64,000 bases of DNA, from contig CANTUQ010000070.1 of the NCBI GenBank assembly GCA_947683425.1, positions 5,287,501-5,351,500 on the forward strand, in the 5' to 3' direction. The notes under the pieces are model-generated. The model had not been told where the DNA came from and did no database searches. It saw only the letters and a list, made by a program, of their open reading frames with translations. Below, in pieces: positions 47,471 to 59,008 of the stretch (position 1 is the stretch's first letter; every line of letters begins with the position of its first letter). Origin of the DNA: Excoecaria cochinchinensis (Eukaryota > Streptophyta > Magnoliopsida > Malpighiales > Euphorbiaceae). The translations under genes were made by a program, and so were the position numbers.

Positions 47471-48330
47471 ACCTCTACTGGTTCAATATCTGCAAATATT
47501 AACTCACTTCCTATACTGAATGGCACAAATTTTAAGAAATAGAAGGAGAACATTACTATTATTTTGCGCTATATGGATCTAGACTATGCATTTCGGGTTG
47601 AGCCTCCTGCTCCTCTTACGGCTGAAAGTTCCGCAGAACAAAAGAGAAACTTTGAGAAGTGGGAGCACTCAAAGCACTTAAGTCTAATGATCATGAGACA
47701 TGTAATTTCAGATACATTTAGGGACATTGCATCCAAAAATCAAAATGCCAAATCATTCGAAGCCCTTGAAAGTCTTTTTGCTAAAAGAGAAAAGGCGGAA
47801 GTAAGTAGTTTGATAAAGAAACTTGTTTCTATGAGGTATAAGGACAATGAGAGCATAAGGAAATACATTTTGGCAATAGAGCAGATTGCATCCAAGCTAA
47901 AAGCACTAAAATTAGAAATTTCTGAGTATTTATTGGTACATTTGGTTTTTATCTCTCTTCTTTCTCAATTCAGTCAGGTTTAGGTGAGTTATAATACTCA
48001 AAGAGAGAAGTGGACTCTTAATGAGCTCATTTCTCATCTGGTGAATGAGGAAGATAGAATAAAGTTTGAAAAAACAGAAAGTGCTCATTTTGCATTATCT
48101 TCCAAGCTCTACAATAAGAAAAGGAAGAAGGATACAGAAGCTGTAGAACAAAAGAAACAACTTAAAAAAAATAAAGATAAAATTCAACAACCTGGTTGCT
48201 TCTTTTGTAAATGAACTTCTCATAAGAAAAAAGATTGTAACAAATATCATGCTTGGCGTGCAAAGAAAGGCATATTTCATGCTTTTGTTTATTCTGAGGT
48301 TAATTTAATCTCAGTACCTAGATACACTTA
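47471..48330 (+). pseudogene. Copia gag remnant
   Basis: The reading begins near NSLPILNGTNFKK (47500) and runs through NITIILRYMDLDYAF, the UBN2-type gag domain, with stops after NFKK, after SQFSQV (47982) and inside the zinc knuckle. The knuckle is CFFCK-stop-TSHKKKDC (about 48199-48240), a CX2CX4HX4C motif with one residue replaced by a stop. Gag forms the virus-like particle in active relatives. With at least three stops this copy cannot make it. Confidence 0.85.
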
Positions 48331-48741
48331 GTGGATAGATTCAAGTGCCACTACTCACATAAGTGTATCCATACAGGGTTGCCTGAGCTACCAAAAGCCG
48401 AGTAATGATGAAAGAAACATCTATGTAAGCAATGGAAAGCAAATTAAAGTTAAGGCAATAGGCATTTTTAGCTTATTATTAAATACTGAAATTTATTTAG
48501 ATTTGAAAGAGACTTTTATTGTGATGTCATTTAGACGAAATTTAATTTATGTTTCTGTATTGAAAAAATCAGGATATTCTTGTTCTCTTGGAAACAGTCA
48601 TTTAGTCTTTTTCAAAGTTTGAAACTCATTGGTTCTGGTTTTGTATCTAATAATGATAAACTATACTTGCTTGACAATTGCTTCATATAATGAAACATGC
48701 ATGTCGGTACTAAAAAAAATTAACTAATAAGAATTCTGTAC
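48331..48741 (+). pseudogene. Copia protease remnant
   Basis: WIDSSATTHIS (about 48335-48365) corresponds to the aspartic protease motif WxxDSGATxHxS, with Ser where the invariant Gly stands. LLNTEIYLDL and a degenerate tail follow until the solo LTR insertion. The Gly-to-Ser change would by itself be expected to cripple the protease. Confidence 0.75.
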
Positions 48742-51644
48742 TGTAACACCCCGAACACACCCTAGTCGGATTAAGGTAGGTTTAGGGTGTAACGGAAACC
48801 GAATGTGGTTGCGATATGAATGGAAGTGTCAAAAAGGATACAACCGTCATTAATTTGAAAGTTTCGACGAGTTTCTGTAAATGGGACAATTATATCATCG
48901 TGCCTCTAACGACATGAAGAGAATTATTCTTGGTGCTTAAAATGTGTAATGGGATGATGGAAATGATTAAGTGTAGTAAAGGACGTTATCGGTATTAGGT
49001 GAAAAGTTAAGGGTATTTTGGTAATTTGCCTAATTGTGACTTAAATAAAACAATTAAGAAGATTTGTATGCCAATGTTTTAATAGGAGATAGTTATTTGC
49101 CAAATGTATGAAGAAATAAAAGAATAAAGGACTAAATTGATATTCAACATAAAAATCTAAGTGTAGCCAATAGGAGCATGGCATGTGGCTAAATATAGAC
49201 CAAGTATGAAAAAGGGGAAAGAATGAAATAGGGGGACACGGGTTCTTTGGCTGGAAAACTCAGAATTTTGCTTCTCCTTTTCTCTTTGTTCTTCATCTTT
49301 TAAATTGGTAAAAGAAAGAGAGATGGAAGTTGGGAAAAAAGTAAGCAAGAGTTATTGATTTGGAGGTAAGTTTTAGGTCTTTTGTTATCTTTATTCCTTT
49401 TCTTTGTATAAGATTTTAAGTTATGTGTTTTTTAGGGGAAACTCATGTGAGTTGTAATGTGTTTTAATTGAGGGAATCAATTGATACAAGTTGGAATTGG
49501 ATGCAAAATGAAAGAGAAAGAAGGGATAGAAAGTAAGTGAAGATAGAAGGAGGCACCACATGAGGTTTGGGAACAAACCTTAGACTTGTATATTATGTAA
49601 ATTATGTTTGTTGATTGTTTGATCATGGTGTGTAATTGATGCATGGATATTTTGATTGAGTATAAATATTCATATAAGTGTGTATTGAAACTATAGTTTG
49701 AATTGGGAGAGTTGATTTGGCCAAATTGGCTATTTTCAAGCTTTACAAGCTTGATTGTGTAAATCTGTTTTTGGAAGTCTATACTGACCCCCGAGACTTG
49801 TTTATATTATAAGTTGAGTTTTACAACTCCAAAAAGGGTGAGACCAATTGGGTTAGAACCATAAGATCTGCGTCTTTAAATGTTGTAGAAATAGCTCTGT
49901 TGATTTGAGGACTCTAAGGTCATCAAAATTGGTCATAACCGTAGTGTCTCTGTTTGGGTCGGGTTACCTGAACAATATAAGTTGTTTAGCTCATATCTGA
50001 AGGTATTGATGTCTAATTGACCTGAAACTTATCCCATTTGAAAGATAATACATAGGGGAATAAATGTTAAGAAGGGACCTTTTCCTAAAATTGGGTGTAA
50101 GATATCGTTTTGGGCTGTACAAAATTGTGGTGATTTTTGCCCAGTGTCACCACCTCAGGTGGTGAAATAATCTGTCACACCCTTAGATGGTGAAATAGTC
50201 TGTCACACCCTCACGTGGTGATTTCTTCCCAGTGTCACCACCTCAGGTGGTGAAATAGTCTGTCACTCAAAATATCACAGTTTTAGGTGGTGAAACATTC
50301 TGGTTGCTTTCTTTCAGCATTTAATACTCTTTTTGAATCTCTAAAGCTTCCAATGGATATTTCTTTTAACTCCTAACTCATTAATTATTGAAGATTAATA
50401 AAATTAACCTAAAATTCACCTAAAAATAATCCATAAAACCTATTAGCAAAAGTAACAATACATATAATTATGTGAAGAATAGTAATGGAATGGTAAATAT
50501 ATGTGTTTGAGCTCGATGTTAAACTCAAGTGATGTGTATATGCCTATGACACGGTGATTCTTGAACTTAACTAAGTATGTAATTAATGACCATGAACACG
50601 TAAACTTGAGAAGTGTAATGTGTACGTAAGTGAAGTAAATAGTTGATGTGTTAAGTGCATGTGTAAAAGAGAATGTGATCATGGATGGTATATGTGTTAT
50701 GAAAATTGATCAATGTGAAATGGATAACATAATTAAATAACTTAAGCCTGCAAGTCAAGTAGTGGATAGATAGGCATGCCTATAGGGTCAAAGTGCTACA
50801 ACCCAATGAGTTTAATGTATCTGATTCCTTGGGAATCACAATGCGTATAATTCTTGCTGGATTTTATTATATGTTAAATGATATTACCGTACCTGAGGGT
50901 ACCAATGCGTAAATAAGATTTTAATGTGATTATAGTACCTCGGTGGTATCAATGCGAAACCCATTATCCGCGTCTTTGAATTGCAGGCAATTTAATAAAT
51001 GGAAATAATAATAATAATACAACCATTATGTATGTTATATTCTGGAATTATGAGATGGGTTGATTAATGCTCTATGTGTATGAGAGTGCTAAATAAATCA
51101 TGACATGCCTAAAATGGTACTTAATGTGATATGGTCAGTTAAGTATGATCTTTTGCGTATAATGTATGATGTTCTATTTGTGTGATGTATTACTTGTTAT
51201 GTGTATGTGTTTCCCACTAAGCTTTATGCTTAGCACGGATTTTCTTTTAATCCGTGTAGGTACTATTGATCTGGTCTTTCGAGAGTCTTTCTGCAGCAGT
51301 CCAGGCCAATGCAAGCTTATGAAGAGTTATTAGAGTAGGATTTGTATCGTCTTCAGAATGTATGCAAGATTTATAATTTTAAATTATAAGTTTTGTAAAA
51401 GTGATATTGGTTATGTAAAAGATCTGTCTATAGTAAATCCTGAAGAAGTTTACTTTATAATGTGAATTTATAATGAATTTATAGTTAATTATAATGTGTT
51501 TTTAAAAATGAAATAAATTTTATAACCCATATTTTAGCTTAAAGGTTTATAAGTTTTACGTGTTTGTTCGGTAATGCCCTTGACCGTCGTCGTGAACCAC
51601 CGGTTCACGGTATGGTTTACTACGTACAGGTAAGGGGTGTTACA
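48742..51644 (+). mobile_element. Solo LTR, family 2, copy F (2903 bp, TSD TGTAC)
   Basis: Starts TGTAACACCCCGAACAC and ends GTAAGGGGTGTTACA. TSD TGTAC at 48737-48741 and 51645-51649. It splits the copia protease and integrase regions. Near the 3' end it has CCCACTAAGCTTTATGCTTA followed by CACGG...CCGTGTAGG, as in D and E. Palindromic cassette at 50140-50300. Confidence 0.94.
50140..50300. repeat. Palindrome-rich cassette of LTR copy F
   Basis: Contains CACCACCTCAGGTGGTGA twice, plus half-copies CACCCTTAGATGGTGA and CACCCTCACGTGGTGA, each followed by an AATAGTCTGTCAC-type linker. Copy E carries the same words but differs in their number and spacing. Confidence 0.75.
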
Positions 51645-51649
51645 TGTAC

Positions 51650-52372
51650 CACTTTGCCACAAGAGATTAAGCCATATTTCTAAACAAAGAATTGAAAGGT
51701 TTGTGTTAAATGGATTCTTGATTCACTTAATTTTTTAGATTTTGATATCTGTATTGACTGTATTAAAGGAAAACAAACAAACAAAAGGAGATTAGGTGCC
51801 AACAGATCTACATATGTCTTAGACCTAATACATACAAATATTTATGGACCATTCCCTACGGCTTTCTGGAATGGTCAACGATACTTTATCATGTTCATAG
51901 ACGATAATTCACATTATGGGTACCTTTATCTCATTCATGAGAAGTCTCAAGTCTTGGATATGTTCAAATCCTTTAAAGCTGAAGTTGAAAATCAACAAAA
52001 TAAAAGGATATTTTAACTATTAGATCTGACCGTGGTGGTGAATACTATAGTAGATATGACAGATCAAGTGAATAATGTCTAGGGCTATTTGCCAAATTCC
52101 TAGAGGAATGTGGAATCGTCCTACAATATACCATGCTAGAAAGTCCTAACATGAATGGTGTAGCTAATAGACGAAACAGGACATTAAAGAACATGGTAAG
52201 GAGTATGATTAGCCATACTACTTTGCCAGATTCACTCTGGGGAGAGGCATTAAAGACTGCAACTTATATCTTTAACAGAGTTCTAACTAAAACAGTGACT
52301 AATAAAACCCCTTATGAACTATGGACAAGTAAGAAACCTACCTTAAAACATTTACACATTTAGAGTTGTTCA
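51650..52372 (+). pseudogene. Copia integrase remnant
   Basis: The pre-integrase zinc-binding region is partly readable (RLSHISKQRIERFV, about 51665). Core pieces are TDLHMS/YIQIFMDHS-type frameshifted sequence around 51805-51850, RSDRGGEYYS (about 52023) with the second catalytic Asp, and MNGVANRRNRTLKNMVRSM (52151-52207). In relatives this last motif reads GVAERRNRTL and supplies the catalytic Glu. Here it is Asn. Several stops and frame changes occur. Integrase inserts the cDNA into chromosomes; this copy is dead. Confidence 0.85.
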
Positions 52373-52424
52373 AATTGGACTCAAGAACGGTAAGTAGCTA
52401 TTTTGTTGGATACTCTGAACAGTC

Positions 52425-54391
52425 TTGGGGTACAAATTTTATGATCCCACAAAAAGATCATTTTTTGAGACGGAAAATGCCAAGTTCTTTTTGTTGATGT
52501 TGAATTTGGGTGGGGGGAGAGATAAGGTTAGAGACTTTGTCTTTAAAGAGGAATTTATTTCTATTCCTACAATCGTAATTACCCATGATCAGGATCAAGA
52601 CTTTCTTCCTGACATAGTTCAAGAAGCAACACCAAAACCACAAGACAATGTCGAAAGTCACCTGGATCCTGTTCAACAGGTTACTCTTAAAGAAAAAACT
52701 CAACAACCTTAAGAAAAAATGCCATTAAGAAGATCTACTAGAGAAAGAAAAAGTGAAATTTCAGATGATTATGTTGTATTTATTCAAGAGCATGAGGTAG
52801 ACAATGAAATGATTGAAGATTATCCAATCAACTTTCATCAGGCCATTGAAAGTTTAAAATCCCAAAAGTGGATCAATGCCATGAATGAGAAAATAATGTC
52901 CATGAAAGACAACGAGGTTTGGGATTTTGTCCCATTGCTTGAAAGTATGAAACTTATTGGTTGTAAATGGATATTTAAAACCAAAAGAGATTCAAAAAAT
53001 AATGTGGAGAGATATAAGGCTTGCCTTGTTGCCAAAGGCTTTACTCAAAAGGAAGGCATTGATTATAAAGAGATTTTCTCTCCAGTTTCATCGAAAGACT
53101 GTTTTAGAATAATAATGGCACTTGTGGTATATTTTGACCTTGAGTCACATCAAATAGGTGTTAAAACAGCATTTCTTAATGGCGACATTGATGAAACGAT
53201 TTATATGGAACAACCAGAAAATTTTGTTTCAGAACATTCAAAGCAAATGGTTTGCAAATTAAAGAAAATCATCTATGGACTCTAACAGGCCTCTTGTCAG
53301 TGGTATCACAAATTTTATCAAATTGTCATTTCTTTCAGTTTTCAAATAAATGTAGTTGATGAATGTATATATCACAAGTTCAGTGGGAGTAAATACATTT
53401 TTCTGGTATTGTATGTCGATGACATATTGCTTTCCAGCAATGATATACGCATATTGCACAAAACTAAGAGATTTCTATCAAAGAAATTTGAGATGAAAAA
53501 TCTTGGTGACTCCTCTTTTGTATTAGGAATCAAGATATACTGGAATCGCATTCAAGGCATTCTTGGATTATTACAAAAGAGCTATATCGAAAAGATTCTC
53601 AAAAGATTTGGCATGCAAAATTGTAAACCAAGAGGTACCTTGGTAGCTAAAGGAGATAAGCTTAGTCACAATCAGTGCCCAAAGAATGAACTTGAATATA
53701 AGGAAATGCAAAACATTCCTTATGCTTCAGCCATAGAAAGTCTATTGTATGCTCAAGTTTATACACGTCCGAATATTGCATACATTATTGGGATGTTATG
53801 CAGATATTTAAATGAACCAGGAATGGATCACTAGAAAGAAACCAAAAGGGTTATGCGGTATCTACAAAGAACAAAAGATTATATGTTCAAATATAAGAGA
53901 TCGGATCAGTTAGAGATCATTGGGTATTCCGACTCATATTTTATTGACAGTCGTAGATCCACTTCAGGCTACATTTACTTGCTAGCTGGAGGAGCCATTT
54001 CATGAAAAATTGTGAAATAATCACTCACGGCTTCTTCCAATATGGAAGCAGAATTTGTAGCATGTCATGAGGCATCAAATTAAAAATTTTGAAAAATTTT
54101 ATCACAGGACTGCAAATTGTGGATAGTATTGAAAGACCATTAAAGTTATTATGTGACAATAAATCAGCAGTATTGTATTCCAACAACAATAGGAGCTCTT
54201 CAAAGTCTAAACATATAGACATTAAGTTCCTAATTGTTAAAGAAAGAGTTCAGAGTGGTCAAATATCTATAGAGCATATTGGCACAAACTCTACGATTGC
54301 GGATCCTCTTACTAAGGGATTAATACCTAAGGTCTTTCATGAGCACACTGCTCATATAGGTATTACACTATCGGATGATATATCAATTTAG
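52425..54391 (+). pseudogene. Copia reverse transcriptase and RNase H remnant
   Basis: Readable blocks in order: the linker before RT (PLRRSTRERK, 52722); the RT start (WINAMNEKIMSMKDNEVWDF, about 52870); FKTKRDSKNNVERYKACLVA; KTAFLNGDIDETIYMEQPE; a stop at KIIYGL-stop (53283) where Tyr-Gly-Leu-Lys is usual; LYVDDILL (53409), the YVDD catalytic box, intact; YTRPNIAYIIGML; and RNase H from STSGYIYLLAGGAIS-stop through ADPLTKGLIPKVFHEH (54300-54340). The family resembles TNT1-94-type copia pol. At least four stops or frame changes. Confidence 0.9.
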
Positions 54392-54819
54392 TGGGAGTTT
54401 GTACTTACAGATGCTTAAATTTATTTTGATTGATATGTCGTATGGATATTTTGTGGGTACATAAAATTTATCATTCAGCTGAAGATTTTTATACAATTTC
54501 TACTTTCTACTTTGTTTGATCTCATTAAGGAATAAGGTTGGACCAATTGGAAATAGGTATGTTAAATATCACATTGCATAACATTTTCATGCTACACATC
54601 CATATTTGATCCCATGTTGTTAGTTATATTAATATATGTGACCATTGTTGGATCTAGTTACGATAAATGTAACAAAGATCTATTTGATGCTATGTTGATA
54701 TAATTGATGAACAGGATTGTCAAAGACAATTTCAGTTATGATAGCATTTTTTGAGCTCATAAAGTATTATAGTAATATACAATTAATGAGGTTATCATAT
54801 ATTTATATGTATAAAGTCC

Positions 54820-55264
54820 AAGTGGGAGATTGTTGAAATTTATGGATATATACAAATTAAATATGTGAATATTGTATATTATAAGCTATTATAATTTTAG
54901 TCCAAATAAAAGTGATCTAGTTAATTTAAAGTCAAATTGGATTTAATAGCCTTCTTATTAAAAGTACAGAGGTTATTTTATAAATGTGTAGAAATCTAAA
55001 AAATTTAATCTAATTTATTAGTAAATAAGGTACTGTATAAATAGATTGTGGTCCTGACTGCATAGTAATAACCTAACCCTAATTCTTTTCTCTCTGGTAT
55101 TCCATCGCCTTAGAGAAAATTCGGATTTTTGTGCCAACTATAAACCATAAAATCTTTGCATTCTCGATAGCTATGGATTCAGATATGCTTCCGCATCTAT
55201 TTTATTTTTGATGATTTGACATGAATGATTTATGAACTATTATGTATTTAGTTGTTTTTCATCA
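54820..55264 (+). mobile_element. Copia polypurine tract and 3' LTR
   Basis: AAGTGGGAGAT (54820-54830) is the plus-strand primer site. The LTR is TGTTGAAATT...TTTTTCATCA, 54831-55264. Compared with the 5' LTR it shows scattered substitutions, so the insertion is not recent. Confidence 0.88.
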
Positions 55265-56660
55265 AACTTATTTTTTTAAAAATTACATACAAAATATCTT
55301 TTAAAATTATGTTCAAAATTTATGAATTTACTTTAGAATATTTCTATCATAACTCTGATACCAATCAAATCGAACATGTTCTATATTATTATTTTTTTTA
55401 TTTGTCCTAAGTAAAATTTTAGAGTTACTAAGAATAGTTAAAAAAAATTTTAAGATTCTTAAATAACTCTATAATTCCATTTAAAATACTTAGAAATTTT
55501 CTAGTACAAGGCATGTTCGCATCGAAAATTTGATAAAATTATTTTAGAATAATTTTATAGGTTTTGAACATAATTTAAAAGGGAAAATATGTTTTAAAAA
55601 ATTGAAATGAGGGAAGAATATAAAATTAAAAAAATAAGAGAATACGGAAAGATATTTTAGCAACCAAGATTAAAAAGTTAACGGCCATTAACTTCAAAAT
55701 AAACGTTCAGAGCGAATCAGAATTTTATTCCAAATTAAGAATGCATCATATAGTCTGAAAATGGCCATGTAGTTGCCAGGAACTTGGGAAGATGTTTTCT
55801 GGCCATTGCCCGATTTTCAATCCACCATGTGGCATTGTAGTTTTGCTTCATTTCCCTCTACAGATTCGAATAATTTTGTTAATTTTATTTTGTTTCACAT
55901 GTATTTCAATTCAATGCTAATTTCATAATTTTTAATGATACTAAAGTTTTGGTGTTTTTTCAAGAGATTTCATTAATTTTTGTGTTAAAATTATTGAAAA
56001 TTTTAGTTTTCTATTAAAATCATTTATTTAATTTTTATTCTCTTATTAGTACAACTAAACAATAATAATAAATTTTTAACCATTATTTAATATAGGATAG
56101 GAAATTGGAAAACTTTGACATTTTATGTTTGCATTTAAAATGTTTAAGCATTTTATATGAACTAACATAAGAGAATTCTTAATGGGAATTCTTAATAACA
56201 AAAGATAGAATCCTTAATAGGAATTATTTGGGGGTTTCTTCATAATTGCCAGAAAAACATGACTCACTTTCAAGATTGCCCATGCGCATTTTTCAACTTT
56301 CTTAAATGTCATTTTTTAAATTTATCCTTTCAGAATTGCCATTTCTTAAATTTTCTTTTTCAAAAATGCTCTAATTTTTTTCCCTAGCAAATCTCTGTCT
56401 TGCTTTCTCTATCACACCGAAATTTTTTACTTCGTCCACTTTTGGCTAGTTGCTTAAGGGTGTTGGAGATGTCCGGCAAGAAATTATCGGCGATGGAAGT
56501 GAAATAATTTTAAATCAAACTAATTTCTGCTTGTTCATTGGGTGCAGTAACTCGTCCTTGTAATGAAAAGGTCCAATGGAGATGGATTGAGGAGTGTAAG
56601 CTTTGGGATTTATACATCGAAATCGATTTATGAGTCAAAATCTTTTAGGAGTTGGTAGAT
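55265..56660. other. AT-rich intergenic sequence
   Basis: No gene, RNA or transposon signature recognised. Confidence 0.45.
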
Positions 56661-56667
56661 ACAAATC

Positions 56668-56945
56668 TCAGTCTAGAATGCAGGATCCAACTGGTTTTTT
56701 AGCAGATCTTTCTGAAATCTTAATTATCAAAAAGAAAGTCCTTACCAGAAAATAAGAAATAAGCAGTTGGCGTCCACACCATTCCGAAACCTGTCTTAAA
56801 TTTTCGTCATTCTTTAACTCCCATGGCTTTCCAATATTTCCATCATTCTTTAACTCCCATGGCTTTCCAATATCAGCTATGCAGTCCCAGCACTGAATGG
56901 TTGTCAAGTCATTACCTTCAATAAGCAGTTCAACTGCATTTGTAG
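56668..56945 (-). pseudogene. Exon-like sequence downstream of the PPR fragment, unrecognised
   Basis: The minus strand is open for VELLIEGNDLTTIQCWDCIA and ISYFL up to a donor-like GTAAGG at about 56740. It contains a perfect in-frame 36-bp tandem duplication encoding IGKPWELKND plus two residues (56808-56880). I do not recognise the protein. It shares strand with the PPR fragment but is separated by a stop. It could be a fragment of another gene. Confidence 0.35.
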
Positions 56946-56974
56946 TTAAGTAGCTAGAACCGATGACATTATAT

Positions 56975-57293
56975 CATTATGCACACTTAAGACATAACCA
57001 TCCTCAGCCTCATCAGATGCACTACTTGCAGGCAAATGAGGAACATATCCTAATTTTTTCATCTGAAGTGTTAAACTTTCAATTGTAGAATAAATCTTCT
57101 CAGACTGATCGTGTGAGGAATCACTAGCAATAAAGATATGGATGCTGTTATTAACTTCAATCCAACTGCATCCAGGCTGCTTTACCGCACCAATATGCTT
57201 AATTTCTGATCTAATTCGATAGACTTCGTTCCATTTCCCTGAATCTTCATACATATTTGCAAGGAGGACACGGTAGCCAACATTAGTAGGATC
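56975..57293 (-). pseudogene. PPR protein C-terminal (E/E+ motif) fragment
   Basis: The minus-strand reading starts abruptly with DPTNVGYRVLLANMYEDSGK at 57293. It runs through KHIGAVKQPGCSWIEVNNSI, SEKIYSTIESLTLQMKKLGY and EDGYVL. This is the E and E+ tail of a PLS-class pentatricopeptide-repeat protein, a family of organelle RNA-editing factors. None of the repeats that should precede it is present: upstream is AT-rich sequence joined to the open frame. The ATG at 57410 is outside the homology. Reading ends at a stop (56946-56948). It is a truncated fragment of about 106 residues from a gene that normally encodes 500 or more. Confidence 0.8.
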
Positions 57294-57429
57294 CCAAAAA
57301 AGAAAATTATTTTTGAAAATAGAAAAGTAATAGGGAAGAAAACAGTTGTTAGTTCTCGAAACCAAAAGTACAGTAAGAGCAAAATTGTTTAAAAAATGAG
57401 AATAGAACACTGTTCACGTAGACAGTCCA

Positions 57430-58360
57430 AGAATCTAATTATACGCACTATATACACTATATACATCTAGTATATACATAATATATATCTACTACACATC
57501 TAATATACGCATTATATACATCCAGTACACATCTATTATATTCACTATATACATTTAGTATACGAACAATATACATCTAGTATATGCACTATATACATCT
57601 AGTATATGCTTAATATATTTCTAGTACACATCTAATATAAGCACTATATATATCTAGTATATGGCTATATACATTTAGTACACATATAGTATACGCACTA
57701 TATACATCTAGTATACACACAATATATATTTAGTATACACATAATATAGATCTAGTTTATGCACACTATATATATTTAGTATACACATAATATAGATCTA
57801 GTTTATGCACTGTATACATTTAGTATATGCACAATATACATCTAGTACACATCTAGTATACACTTTATATACATCTAGTATAAAACAATATACATCTCAT
57901 ACACATCTATTATACGCACTAGATACATCTAGTATACAAACAATATACATCTAGTACGTATCTAGTATGCGCACTATATACATCTAATATACACATAATA
58001 TATATCTAGTACACATCTAATATACGCACTATATACATATGGTATACGAATAATATATATCTAATATACGTATTATATACATCTAGTACACATATAATAT
58101 ACACATAATATACATCTAATACACATTTAGTATACATACTATATACATTTAGTATACGAATAATATATATCTAGTATACGCACAATATACATCTAGTATA
58201 CCCACTATATGTATCTAATACACATCTAGTATACGCACTATATATATCTAGTATATACATAATATACATCTAGTATATATCTAATATATGCACTATATAC
58301 ATCTAGTATATGCAATATATATATCTAGTATACGTACAATATACATCTAGTATAAAAAAA
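57430..58360. repeat. ATATACATCTAGTATA-type minisatellite
   Basis: About 0.93 kb of short units, ATATACATCTAGTATACGCAC and variants (ACACATCTAATATACGCACT, ACATAATATATATCTAGT), in loose ~20-bp and ~40-bp higher-order order. It has no spacer structure as in CRISPR arrays: units abut and vary by substitution. Confidence 0.9.
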
Positions 58361-58573
58361 AGAATAGATTAGAGAGAGAGTTTGTTTGTTTAGGAGGATA
58401 ATTAATTTGTTTGAATTTTAGTTATTTTTATCATTTTCTTTGTTAGTATGATCAAAATGAACAGGGAAAATTGTCCTCAGATTGTATTTTCTAAATGGTT
58501 TTAGCAAATGTTAATTATTACTAATTCAAATTTATTTATTTATTTGTTGCACGGTATAAAGAAGCTTCTTTTT
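58361..58573. other. Short unique spacer
   Basis: Nothing recognised. Confidence 0.4.
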
Positions 58574-59008
58574 GGGTTAATTTCACTGGTGGTTATCGAA
58601 CTTATACCAAAATTACGCAAAAGTAACTAAATTATTTTTTCTTTCAAAAAAGTCATTGAACTTAAAACTAATATACACAAAAGTCATTATGAACGGATTT
58701 CGGTCACCGGAAAATCTAGCTGCTTAAAATCATTTCACTGATGGTCATTGAACTTATACCAAAATTACACAAAAGTAACTACATAATTTTTTTTCTTTCA
58801 AAAAAGTCATTAAACTTAAAATTATTATACACAAAAGTCATTATGAACGGATTCCGGCTAGATTCCAGTGACCGGAATCCGTTCATAATGACTTTTGTGT
58901 ATAATGTCTTTAAGTTCAATGACTTTTTTGAAAGAAAAAATTATTTAATTATTTTTGCGTAATTTTGGTATAAGTTCGATGACCATCAGTGAAATCAAAA
59001 TCAACCCC
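58574..59008. mobile_element. Foldback MITE with a repeated arm
   Basis: The left end GGGTTAATTTCACTGGTGG (58574) is answered by inverted CCATCAGTGAAATC then TCAACCCC (59008). The left arm (GTTATCGAACTTATACC ... CACAAAAGTCATTATGAACGG) is present twice in direct orientation (58574-58720 and 58735-58860), then once inverted (58870-59008). The outermost bases suggest a Mutator- or hAT-derived MITE. T-rich flanks prevent a safe TSD call. Confidence 0.75.

Larger units (their letters stand above)
36150..55264 (+). mobile_element. Ty1/copia retrotransposon with nested insertions
   Basis: The 5' LTR is 36150-46573, split by CACTA-1, leaving about 435 bp. The 3' LTR is 54831-55264 (434 bp). Both start TGTTGRAATTTATGGA and end CATCA. 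A primer-binding site follows the 5' LTR and a polypurine tract precedes the 3' LTR. The copia order gag, protease, integrase, RT, RNase H is preserved. After removing insertions the element is about 6.2 kb. Coding parts have multiple stops, so it is dead. No clear TSD (TCCAT before, AACTT after). Confidence 0.9.

Noticed and set aside
36150..55264. Target-site duplication for the copia element
   Set aside because: Flanks TCCAT and AACTT do not match. The ends are supported by LTR alignment only.
57430..58360. CRISPR-like array
   Set aside because: Plant nuclear context, units abut without unique spacers, and units vary by substitution. It is a minisatellite.
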